Origin: Bacteroidales bacterium GP2
Lineage (GTDB): Bacteria > Bacteroidota > Bacteroidia > Bacteroidales > Muribaculaceae
NCBI GenBank assembly: GCA_001701115.1
Contig: DAAJ01000096.1
Span: forward strand, 27,863-46,010
Reading direction: 5' to 3'
DNA length: 18,148 nucleotides
The stretch's first letter is position 1; each line of letters begins with the position of its first letter. A program made the translations under genes and the position numbers. This document shows, piece by piece, positions 1 through 6,106 of the stretch. The notes beneath the pieces were generated by a model. That model ran no database searches and had not been told where the DNA came from. It saw only the letters and a program-made list of their open reading frames with translations.

Positions 1-522
1 CTCACAGCGCGAGAAAGAGGAAGCGGGCTGTTTGGGTGTAGTTTCTGGCGCAGGTAATTCTTCTACCTCTTTTTTAGGAGCCTCCTCCTCATTGTCGGCA
101 TGCTCCTGTGCGGGCGCCAAAGGCTGTGCTTCCTCATTCTGGCTTTCTGCAGCCGCCTGTTCCCTTGCTTCTGCCTCTTTCTGTGCCTTAGGCTTTCTTC
201 CTCTTTTTTTAGGAGCAGGAGCCTCCGGTGCGGGAGACGCTTCAGTTGTTTCCTCTGCGGGCTGCTGTGGCTGTTCTGCTTCCTGGTTCTCCTTGGCTTT
301 TGGCGCTTTTGGTGCTTTGCGCTTAGCTTCTTTGGGTTCCTTGTTGTCAGCTTTGCGGCGTTTTTCAGCAGCTGTGGTTGCGTAGTTTATTGCCTGTTGG
401 TCAAGGATGAAGTTGATGAGGTCATCGCCTGAAGCGTTGTCTGTCTTTTTCATGCCCAAGCCTTCGGCGATTGTTTTCAGCTGGTCTACCGGCTTCTCAG
501 AAAGTTCGGAGTAGTTGTACAT
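1..522 (-). CDS. rho: Transcription termination factor Rho, N-terminal part (gene runs off the left edge)
   Basis: Reading leftward from an ATG at 520-522, the frame is open to the window edge (174 codons), so the C-terminal RNA-binding and ATPase domains are outside. Residues 1-45 (start MYNYSELSEKPVDQLKTIAE) match the Rho_N SAP-like fold: LxxKPxxxLKxIAxxLG, then a DDLINFILDQQA helix. Residues 46-174 are low-complexity and rich in Lys, Glu, Ala, Pro and Gln, with a KKRGRKPK basic patch. Bacteroidota Rho proteins are known to carry such a long insertion, and the disordered region of B. thetaiotaomicron Rho has been reported to drive phase separation. Rho is the hexameric RNA helicase that terminates transcription at C-rich rut sites. 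It has its own promoter and a leader of about 220 nt. The identification rests on the Rho_N motif plus the architecture, since the helicase core cannot be seen here. Confidence 0.85.
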   Translation of the reverse strand, partial: MYNYSELSEKPVDQLKTIAEGLGMKKTDNASGDDLINFILDQQAINYATTAAEKRRKADNKEPKEAKRKAPKAPKAKENQEAEQPQQPAEETTEASPAPEAPAPKKRGRKPKAQKEAEAREQAAAESQNEEAQPLAPAQEHADNEEEAPKKEVEELPAPETTPKQPASSFSRCE

Positions 523-743
523 TTGGTAATTTTGGTGTGATATAAGTTTTAAGCGTGCAGCGCATATTTTCGGGGCATAGCGGAAGCATCCGCGGATGAG
601 CCGCCGTAGTGATGATGTCGGTACTGCTGGCTATTGTAAAATGTCGGGTAAAGGGGAGGTGAGAGGGGTGGTTTTTGAACTGCTGTTCGGGTTAATACTT
701 GCGCGACGATACGTGAGAGTGATTGATTGCTCGTCCCGCATTC
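523..743 (-). promoter_or_regulatory. Long rho 5' leader with a C-rich, G-free rut-like tract
   Basis: The predicted rho transcript starts near 743, leaving about 220 untranslated nt. Between 646 and 679 the minus-strand RNA has 18 C and no G in 34 nt, the composition expected of a Rho utilisation (rut) site. Closer to the start codon, 580-593 can form a small hairpin (GCGGA/TCCGC), overlapping a perfect 12-bp palindrome at 587-598. A 36-codon upstream ORF (631-741) spans the C-rich tract, and a second 9-codon ORF begins near 577. Known: E. coli rho is autoregulated by Rho-dependent attenuation in its leader. Inference: the same logic may hold here with unrelated sequence. Confidence 0.45.
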
Positions 744-749
744 TGTCTG

Positions 750-779
750 CAAAGTTAATGCTTATTTCTTTAAAAACAA
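750..779 (-). promoter_or_regulatory. Bacteroidota primary-sigma promoter for rho
   Basis: On the minus strand, TAACTTTG (positions 757-750) fits the -7 consensus TAnnTTTG exactly. A TTG (779-777) lies 19 bases upstream, where the -33 TTTG belongs. Predicted start is about 743. Confidence 0.6.
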
Positions 780-780
780 T

Positions 781-991
781 ATCCTGTGCAAAAAGTTGCA
801 TATTATACCGATGTAGTACACTGAACGGAATAAATAGTCAATGGAAAAAGTGCTGAATCAGCGTAAATATGAAATAAGTCTAATATCCAGCCATTTGATT
901 GCCATAATCACAAAATATGTACGAAAGCTTGTGATTTATGGACGAAATAAGGGAGGATGGAGCGCCGCAAAGCCTTTGAAATGCCCCATTA
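781..991. other. Intergenic stretch between the divergent rho and patB promoters
   Basis: No convincing gene is visible on either strand. It holds an inverted repeat AATCACAA (906-913) / TTGTGATT (929-936) with a 15-bp spacer, about 55 bp upstream of the patB -33 element. It also has a small palindrome GCTGA-A-TCAGC at 852-862. Either could be an operator. The stretch is AT-rich and otherwise unremarkable. Confidence 0.3.
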
Positions 992-1023
992 TTTGCTTAA
1001 AATAGTATAAATATGTACTTTTG
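992..1023 (+). promoter_or_regulatory. Bacteroidota primary-sigma promoter for the PatB-like gene
   Basis: TTTG at 992-995, a 20-base spacer, then TACTTTTG at 1016-1023, matching TTTG-N19-21-TAnnTTTG. Predicted start is about 1030, giving a leader of about 28 nt to the ATG at 1058. The in-frame ATG at 1013 lies inside the promoter and is therefore unlikely to be the start. Confidence 0.65.
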
Positions 1024-1057
1024 CAATACAAAAGAAAAAAGCAACGATATTCAAGTT

Positions 1058-2254
1058 ATGGGAAAGTACGATTTTGACTGTGTGATTAACCGCCGGGGCA
1101 CCGGAGCAATGAAATATGACGCGCTTACAGAGTTGTTTGGCAGAGGGGATATAACCCCTATGTGGATTGCCGACATGGAGTTTGCCGCCGCCCCTGAAAT
1201 CAGGCAGGCGCTCGCCGACAGGTTCAACCATCCGATTTACGGCTATGCCTCCACTCCGGAAAGCTACTGGCAGTCTATACAGAACTGGCTTGCGCGCCGC
1301 CATAATTTCAAGGTAAAGCGTGAAGAGCTTACATTTGTGCCGGGTGTGGTCAGGGCTATAGCGTATGCGCTCAACTTTTTCACTTCAAAGGGTGACAAGG
1401 TTGTCATTCAGCCGCCGGTATATCATCCGTTCAGAATCGTGACTGAGGGAAATGGACGTGTTGTTGTGGAAAACCCGCTTATTCCGACAAATGATGGAAC
1501 CGGGTATAAGATGGATCTTGAAGGGCTTGAGAAAATATTCGCGACTGAGCATCCCAAGATGCTGATTCTTTGCAACCCTCACAATCCGGTTGGAATCCAG
1601 TGGAGCAAAGACACCCTTGCAGCTGTCGGCACACTCGCAAGAAAATATGGAGTGGTTGTGGTGAGCGATGAGATTCATGGCGACCTCATGCTTTATAATC
1701 GTCCCCATATCCCATTCCTTGAAGCCGGCGAGGATGCTGCCGCTGTAGGAATTGCGTTCGGTGCGCCATCCAAAACATTCAATATTCCCGGTCTCGTCAG
1801 TTCATGGGCAGTTGTCCGTAACCCGGAGCTGCGTAAGCCTTTCTATGACTGGCTGGAGGTAAATGAATTTTCGGCACCTAATTTCACAGCCACGACCGGT
1901 ACAGAAGCCGCGTACAACAATGGTGAACCTTGGCTCAATGAGCTTCTCCCTTATATTGAAGGCAACATTGAAGCGGTTGAAAAATTCTTTGCAGAGAAAT
2001 GTCCGTCAATAAAAGTTATCCGTCCTGAAGCCTCTTTCCTGATTTGGCTTGACTGCCGGGCGCTTGGACTCGACCAGGATGAGCTTGTCAGCTTCTTTGT
2101 AAATACCGTTGGGCTTGCGCTTAATTCCGGGACAATGTTTGGCTCTCAGGGCAAAGGCTTCATGCGCCTAAACATAGCTCAGCCGCGTGCCGGATTGCTC
2201 AAAGCGCTCTCAGAAGTGGCGAAAGCGCTTTGTCCCTCCGAGGTCAAAGCCTAA
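1058..2254 (+). CDS. patB: PatB/MalY-family PLP-dependent C-S beta-lyase (aminotransferase class I/II fold)
   Basis: A 398-residue protein, the usual length for MalY/PatB enzymes, which cleave cystathionine or related cysteine conjugates to a thiol, pyruvate and ammonia using pyridoxal phosphate in the cytoplasm. Family marks in order: an MGKYDFD start with an INRRGTGAMKYD segment, PMWIADMEF (35-42), PIYGY (59-63), PPVYHPF (119-125), LCNPHNPVG (171-179) with the cofactor-contacting Asn, SDEIHGDL (203-210), and SKTFNIPGL (238-246) where Lys239 should form the Schiff base. The start at 1058 is chosen because the upstream in-frame ATG at 1013 lies in the promoter. The last 9 codons plus the stop fall in a 37-bp segment repeated at 3197-3233. 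The gene is monocistronic by appearance and convergent with the sensor kinase. The substrate cannot be told from sequence. Confidence 0.88.
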   Translation: MGKYDFDCVINRRGTGAMKYDALTELFGRGDITPMWIADMEFAAAPEIRQALADRFNHPIYGYASTPESYWQSIQNWLARRHNFKVKREELTFVPGVVRAIAYALNFFTSKGDKVVIQPPVYHPFRIVTEGNGRVVVENPLIPTNDGTGYKMDLEGLEKIFATEHPKMLILCNPHNPVGIQWSKDTLAAVGTLARKYGVVVVSDEIHGDLMLYNRPHIPFLEAGEDAAAVGIAFGAPSKTFNIPGLVSSWAVVRNPELRKPFYDWLEVNEFSAPNFTATTGTEAAYNNGEPWLNELLPYIEGNIEAVEKFFAEKCPSIKVIRPEASFLIWLDCRALGLDQDELVSFFVNTVGLALNSGTMFGSQGKGFMRLNIAQPRAGLLKALSEVAKALCPSEVKA

Positions 2255-2259
2255 GGAAA
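2223..2259 (+). repeat. 37-bp perfect direct repeat, left copy (end of patB)
   Basis: Identical over 37 bases to 3197-3233; the match ends at both sides (A/G before, T/C after). This copy holds the last codons and TAA stop of patB, and its final A supplies the first base of the ATG of the inserted broken gene. Confidence 0.97.
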
Positions 2260-3228
2260 TGACTGAAATTGCTACTCTTGACCTAACCATGTTTGAGCAT
2301 CTGCTTAGGCATGGAGAGTCTGCGCAGATTGAGTTTAAATCGGCTCGAGGTGGATTCCCGGGAAGTTTCTGGGAAAGCTATTCAGCTTTCGCAAATACAA
2401 ATGGAGGAACTACCGGGAGAAAGTAGAAACAGATGATGCTGCTATCAGATGGACTCACCGTATATATCCCGACGGATTATGGGAGGCGAATCTTTACCAA
2501 TTCTATATTCGGGTATATAATCGGGTGATACAGGCATTACCTCGACCATTTATGATTAAGGATGGAATCAGGCAAGAGGAAACTCCTGCGCACGATGCTG
2601 TCAGAGAAGCACTTATTAACTGTATAGTTCATCAAGATATTAGTGCTGTAGGAAATATAGTTGTGGAACGGACAGATGATGAGTTGGTGTTTAGAAATCC
2701 TGGTATGATGTTAGTGTCACAACAACAGTATTTTGAAGGAGGGCGGAGTATTTGCCGAAACCCAATTCTTCAGAAAATGTTTATGCGTCTGGGGCGCGCT
2801 GAGAAAGCTGGTAGTGGAGTTGATAAAATAGTGAGTGGCTGGCAATATTTGGGTCTTCCTATGCCAACAGTTATGGAAGAAACGCGTCCGGACTATGTTG
2901 TGTTAAAACTGGCTTTTTCATCTCCTAAGAAAACCATACAAGAAAACCATACAAGAAAACCATACAAGAAAACCATTCCACCGTGCCGAAGAAGCGAGAA
3001 TTGAGGATGCAGCAGATATTGGAATATTGTATGGAACCGAGGGCATTATCCGATATTATTCATCATTTGGGTTTGAAAAGCAGAGCTAACGTTATGATGG
3101 TTTATATCGGACCATTGATATCGGATGGACGCTTGGCTATGACTGAGCATGATAATCCCAAAAGCCGTAACCAGAAGTACATCACAGTGAACTATGAAGC
3201 GCTTTGTCCCTCCGAGGTCAAAGCCTAA
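2259..3228 (+). pseudogene. Degraded AlbA_2 / HATPase_c_4 / winged-helix regulator (COG2865, 'RecG-like' family)
   Basis: Three pieces in different frames. Piece 1, from ATG 2259 to the stop at 2426: start of an AlbA_2 (divergent AAA_4/Schlafen-type) domain, with ESAQIEFKSARGGFPGSFWE and YSAFANTNGG. Piece 2, about 2408-3004, begins at the family's YREK...WTHRIYPDGLWEANLYQFY segment and continues through the ATPase-like region ETPAHDAVREALINCIVHQD, FRNPGMMLVS, and SICRNPILQKMF with AEKAGSGVDKI. Judged from remembered relatives, roughly 190 codons between pieces 1 and 2 are missing. Piece 3, 2929-3228, is the C-terminal winged helix (LSDIIHHLGLKSRANVM, SRNQKYIT), out of frame across a 13-bp tandem repeat. 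Its last 9 residues are a copy of the PatB tail. Intact relatives are about 450-560 aa and are thought to be DNA-binding regulators. With a large deletion and a frameshift, this copy is almost certainly non-functional as a whole; piece 2 alone could still be made. Confidence 0.85.
2927..2978 (+). repeat. Four tandem copies of a 13-bp unit (AAGAAAACCATAC)
   Basis: Units at 2927-2939, 2940-2952, 2953-2965 and 2966-2978; the last has one change (TTC for TAC). As 13 is not a multiple of 3, each copy changes the reading frame. Gain of one copy or loss of two would join the ATPase-like frame to the winged-helix frame. Related proteins often have a short Thr/Gln/Lys-rich repetitive linker at this point. 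Confidence 0.9.
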
Positions 3229-3233
3229 GGAAA
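3197..3233 (+). repeat. 37-bp perfect direct repeat, right copy (end of the sensor-kinase gene)
   Basis: Identical to 2223-2259. This copy holds the kinase stop (TAG on the minus strand at 3227-3225) and provides the final codons and stop of the broken HTH reading frame on the plus strand. Confidence 0.97.
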
Positions 3234-4553
3234 CTGGATATTGAATCTTGTCAGAGGTTTTGCGGTGGATGAATCAACCGCAGTTGAGTCTGTGCGCAAG
3301 CTGAACCGGCAGTTATGTTGCCGCAGTATATCCCCGACCATCATAAGACCTATTCCTTGACCGCCGCGTTTGGTGGAGAAGAATGGTGAGAACAACCTGT
3401 GAGCCGCTTCGCCGCTTATGCCGGCGCCGTTGTCGGTGATTTCAATCCGTGCGGGTCGTGCTTTCACCGATATTTTTATTTCCCCCTCTCCGCTTGCGGA
3501 CAATATGCTTTCCTTTGAATTTTTGATGATGTTCACCATCACCTGTTCGAGCAGCACAGTGTCTGCTTTCACAAACACTTCATCATCTGCCGGGGTGAAT
3601 TGTATGTGGATAGTTTCTCCGGCAAGCCCTTCAAGGAAAGGCATCATTCTCGCTATTCTTCCATTAAGTTCAAGCCTGTCGAGTTTCGCTTCCGGTATGC
3701 GCACCACGTCGGCGTATGAGGTTATGAATTCACTCATGCTTGCGCACCTCTCGCGGCAGCTCTCTATCGCTTCCGCAATATCGGCTTCCTGCTCCATGAT
3801 CAAGGAAAGGGTCTCGAGCATTGAGTTGACACCAGCCATAGTGTTGTTTACCTCATGGGCTATCAGGCGTATCACCTTGCCGTATGCATCTTTCTCCGCC
3901 TTGATAACCTCATTTGTAAGTACTTCGACCATGACATAAGGGCGTGCAAAGCCGAGTTCGAGGAAATTAAGGCGCGAAATGCGCACAATCTTGGTGTCGC
4001 TGAACCTCACAGTGCGTGTTTCACCCTGTTTTGTCTCCGCTATTGCAGTTGCAACTTCACCCTTGAAATCACTTATCGCATGACCCTCAATTTCTCCTGC
4101 GCTCTGTTCGAGCATGCTGAGCATTGTAGGGTTAGCCATTGTTATTTTCCCGTCGTAGTCGAAGATAATGATGCCCATCGGAGATGCCTGGATAAGCAGC
4201 TGCAGGAAATGGTTCTGCTCGATGTTTCTCAGGCGCTCCTCTTTCAGGCGGTCAATCATTTTGTTGAACATTCCAACAAGGTCGTCCGCATCCTTCTGTC
4301 CCACCTTCACAAGGCGGCTGGCAAAATCCTGCGCACGCACAAGAAACATGCCGTTGTTGATTGCGCTTATCGGATGCAGCAGGTTTACATATAGGAGCCA
4401 CAGAAGCACCAGTGGCACAATGGCTGCTATTGCTCCGATTATGCGGAGCTGCATAGTGTCGAATCCTGCAATAAACTTAGGTACAGAAATCACCGGCACG
4501 GTGACAAGAAGCACCCATAATACCAGCAGCGCGAAAATCCATTTGGCTCTCAT
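3225..4553 (-). CDS. NtrY-like membrane sensor histidine kinase (2 TM, HAMP, PAS, HisKA-like, HATPase_c)
   Basis: 442 residues. Two N-terminal membrane segments (about 5-24 and 37-57) enclose only about 12 residues, so there is essentially no periplasmic sensor; the signal is probably read in the membrane or by the PAS domain. A HAMP-like linker (58-108, MFNKMIDRLKEER) is followed by a PAS domain (about 115-215, SPMGIIIFDYDGKITMAN). The phosphoacceptor box is LIAHEVNNTMAG with His233. The ATPase has its N box (IIKNSKES), DNGAGIS, FSPFFSTKRGG and GQGIGLMM. The layout fits NtrY-type partners of NtrC-family regulators. It starts 9 bp after the regulator's stop codon, so the two are co-transcribed and a cognate pair. 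Its stop lies in the right 37-bp repeat. Confidence 0.87.
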   Translation of the reverse strand: MRAKWIFALLVLWVLLVTVPVISVPKFIAGFDTMQLRIIGAIAAIVPLVLLWLLYVNLLHPISAINNGMFLVRAQDFASRLVKVGQKDADDLVGMFNKMIDRLKEERLRNIEQNHFLQLLIQASPMGIIIFDYDGKITMANPTMLSMLEQSAGEIEGHAISDFKGEVATAIAETKQGETRTVRFSDTKIVRISRLNFLELGFARPYVMVEVLTNEVIKAEKDAYGKVIRLIAHEVNNTMAGVNSMLETLSLIMEQEADIAEAIESCRERCASMSEFITSYADVVRIPEAKLDRLELNGRIARMMPFLEGLAGETIHIQFTPADDEVFVKADTVLLEQVMVNIIKNSKESILSASGEGEIKISVKARPARIEITDNGAGISGEAAHRLFSPFFSTKRGGQGIGLMMVGDILRQHNCRFSLRTDSTAVDSSTAKPLTRFNIQFP

Positions 4554-4562
4554 AGGCAGTGG

Positions 4563-5909
4563 CTATTTCTCAGGATTTATGCCGAACTTTTCAAGACGGC
4601 GGTAAAGCGATTGCCTTGTTATGCCAAGTGCCTCGGCTGCCTTGCTGAGGTTGCCGCTGAATTTTTCGAGCGCTCCAGTGATAGCGGACCGCTCTATGTC
4701 GTCAAGCGTGGCGCCTGCAAGGTTAGGAGCGGGGGAGGGTGCCTCATCAGTCATTGAGGACGCTTTGAAGTCCGCGGCGTCCAGCCTGTTTCCACCGGTA
4801 ACAATCATTGTGCGCTCCACAAGGTTCTTTAATTCGCGTATATTCCCCGGGTAGGGTTGCCTGCTGAGCCATGTCATTGCATCGGAGGTGATTTCAGGAA
4901 CCTCAATTCCGGCAGCTTCTGCATTCATGCGGGCGAAATGGTTCACAAGAAGCGGTATATCTTCCCTCCTTTCGCGCAATGGCGGCAGTTTAAGGGTTAT
5001 GAGGTTGATGCGGTAGTAAAGGTCTTCGCGGAAAGTGCGGTCGGCAACCATAGCCGGCAGGTTAGCGTTAGTGGCGCACACCACACGGATGTCAACTTTG
5101 CGCGGATGGCTGTCGCCGAGCGGTTCAAATGTGTGCTGCTGCAGCACTCGAAGCATCTTCACCTGCGATGCCGGGTCGAGGTCGCCGATTTCATCAAGGA
5201 AGATTGTGCCGGTGTCGGCAAGTTCAAATCGTCCTTTGCGTGCGTTAACCGCTCCGGTAAACGCCCCTTTGGTATGACCGAACATCTCGCTTTCGAAAAG
5301 CGACTGGGATATGCCGCCTAAGTTTACCATTACGAACGGACCTTTAGCCCGCGGGCTGTTTGCATGGATGGCATGTGCAATGAGTTCCTTGCCGGTGCCG
5401 TTTTCGCCGAGTATTAGCACCGGGGCGTTTGTAGGCGCAACGCGCTCCACGGTTTCAAGCACTCCGGTTATTGCAGGGCTTTTGCCGATTATGCCGCTGC
5501 GGTCAAATTTTGTGGTGGATATTTGCGCCTCCTCTTTCTCACGGCTCAGCGACAATGCGGTTTCAACGCGTTGCAGCAGCAGCTGGTTATTCCATGGCTT
5601 GGTGATGAAGTCAAAAGCGCCAGCCTGCATTCCGGCAACAGCAAGTGGGATGCTTCCCCACGCAGTAATGAGGATTACCGGGGTGTCCGGTTGGAATATC
5701 TTGCATTTCTGGAGCAGTTCAAGTCCCTCTTCGCCGGTAGTTGTGCGGGAAAAATTCATGTCCATTATAATCAGGCGCAGCTGCACGGAGCGTACAACCG
5801 ACAGTGCCTCTTCCGGCGACTCTACTGCCGTGACCTCATGCCCGGCGCGCCTCAGGAGCAATCCGAGGGAGAGCCTTATGGATTTATCATCGTCAACAAT
5901 CAGAATCAT
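4563..5909 (-). CDS. NtrC-family sigma-54-dependent response regulator
   Basis: 448 residues in three domains. Receiver (1-120): acidic pocket D6-D8, phospho-acceptor D50 in LIIMDMNF, K104 in ITKPW. AAA+ domain (about 138-370): Walker A GENGTGKE (168-175), the sigma-54-contacting GAFTGA loop (215-220), Walker B TIFLDEIGDL (235-244), and the FREDLYYRIN and LPPLRERREDIPLL segments. C-terminal Fis-type helix-turn-helix (about 408-446): GNLSKAAEALGITRQSLYRRL. The complete GAFTGA loop means it should activate sigma-54 RNA polymerase by ATP hydrolysis. The start is fixed by the N-terminal acidic pocket and lies within one or two bases of the predicted transcription start, so the mRNA may be almost leaderless. 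The gene precedes its kinase by 9 bp and follows the exporter operon, whose sigma-54 promoter at 14735-14750 is the obvious target. Confidence 0.92.
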   Translation of the reverse strand: MILIVDDDKSIRLSLGLLLRRAGHEVTAVESPEEALSVVRSVQLRLIIMDMNFSRTTTGEEGLELLQKCKIFQPDTPVILITAWGSIPLAVAGMQAGAFDFITKPWNNQLLLQRVETALSLSREKEEAQISTTKFDRSGIIGKSPAITGVLETVERVAPTNAPVLILGENGTGKELIAHAIHANSPRAKGPFVMVNLGGISQSLFESEMFGHTKGAFTGAVNARKGRFELADTGTIFLDEIGDLDPASQVKMLRVLQQHTFEPLGDSHPRKVDIRVVCATNANLPAMVADRTFREDLYYRINLITLKLPPLRERREDIPLLVNHFARMNAEAAGIEVPEITSDAMTWLSRQPYPGNIRELKNLVERTMIVTGGNRLDAADFKASSMTDEAPSPAPNLAGATLDDIERSAITGALEKFSGNLSKAAEALGITRQSLYRRLEKFGINPEK

Positions 5910-5916
5910 AGTGGTG

Positions 5917-5950
5917 CAAAGATAATACTCACGGGCGAATCCCGTACAAA
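5917..5950 (-). promoter_or_regulatory. Primary-sigma promoter for the regulator-kinase pair
   Basis: On the minus strand TATCTTTG (5924-5917) fits TAnnTTTG; TTTG (5950-5947) is the candidate -33 element with a 22-base spacer, slightly long. Predicted start is about 5910, next to the ATG at 5909. Confidence 0.5.
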
Positions 5951-5972
5951 AAAGCCGAAAAATCGCCCGTGA
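5929..5972. promoter_or_regulatory. Inverted repeat over the regulator promoter (possible operator)
   Basis: Perfect 10-bp arms TCACGGGCGA (5929-5938) and TCGCCCGTGA (5963-5972) with a 24-bp spacer. The inner arm lies between the -33 and -7 elements and the outer arm is upstream. A short inverted repeat ACGGG/CCCGT (5931-5935 / 5941-5945) is nested inside. The placement suits autoregulation. Confidence 0.45.
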
Positions 5973-6026
5973 ACTTTAAATTTATCGGATATATAGTGAA
6001 TGGCTTTGTAGGTCTATCTACTGCCG

Positions 6027-6063
6027 AAGCACCGCCCCGCATGTAGGCGGCGGGACAGTGCTT
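6027..6063 (-). other. Stable RNA hairpin between the TolC gene and the regulator gene
   Basis: In minus-strand RNA, AAGCACUGUCCCGC (6063-6050) pairs with GCGGGGCGGUGCUU (6040-6027) over 14 pairs around a 9-nt loop, with two G-U wobbles. In plus-strand RNA those two pairs become A-C mismatches, so the structure belongs to the minus transcript. Only UU ends the stem and no U-run follows, so a classical terminator is unlikely; an mRNA-stabilising or processing element is possible. Confidence 0.5.
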
Positions 6064-6106
6064 GGACAGCATAGAGATCAGTATATGGGCAATATATAAT
6101 GAAAGA

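Larger units (their letters stand above)
2260..3233. mobile_element. 974-bp insertion (937 bp unique plus one repeat copy) at the patB/kinase junction
   Basis: The unique block 2260-3196 is flanked by perfect 37-bp direct repeats. Removing the block and one repeat copy leaves patB and the sensor kinase both intact and converging with a 4-bp overlap of their stops (CTAA), which is the probable ancestral state. The block is visibly richer in A and T than its neighbours. It encodes only the remains of an AlbA_2/HTH regulator, with no transposase or integrase. I see no terminal inverted repeats. The 37-bp duplication is too long for a normal insertion-sequence target duplication; it resembles an attachment-site core reconstituting a gene's 3' end, or a template-switch duplication. 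Confidence 0.6.

Noticed and set aside
549..752. 67-codon minus-strand frame upstream of rho
   Set aside because: It begins with TTG inside the promoter's -7 element, upstream of the predicted transcription start, and its composition looks non-coding.
1013..1057. Upstream in-frame ATG giving a 413-residue PatB
   Set aside because: It lies inside the predicted -7 promoter element and the added residues do not resemble family N-termini; the ATG at 1058 starts with the typical MGKYDFD segment.
2927..2978. Short repeats as a CRISPR array
   Set aside because: The units are 13 bp, directly abutting with no spacers, and lie inside a coding remnant.
2260..3196. Insertion as a classical insertion sequence
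   Set aside because: No transposase, no terminal inverted repeats on comparing the ends, and a 37-bp duplication is far longer than known target duplications.
3418..4605. Several 145-179-codon plus-strand frames
   Set aside because: They are shadows of the sensor-kinase gene; the minus-strand frame has every kinase motif in order.
6027..6063. Hairpin as an intrinsic terminator
   Set aside because: No U-run follows the stem in either direction.
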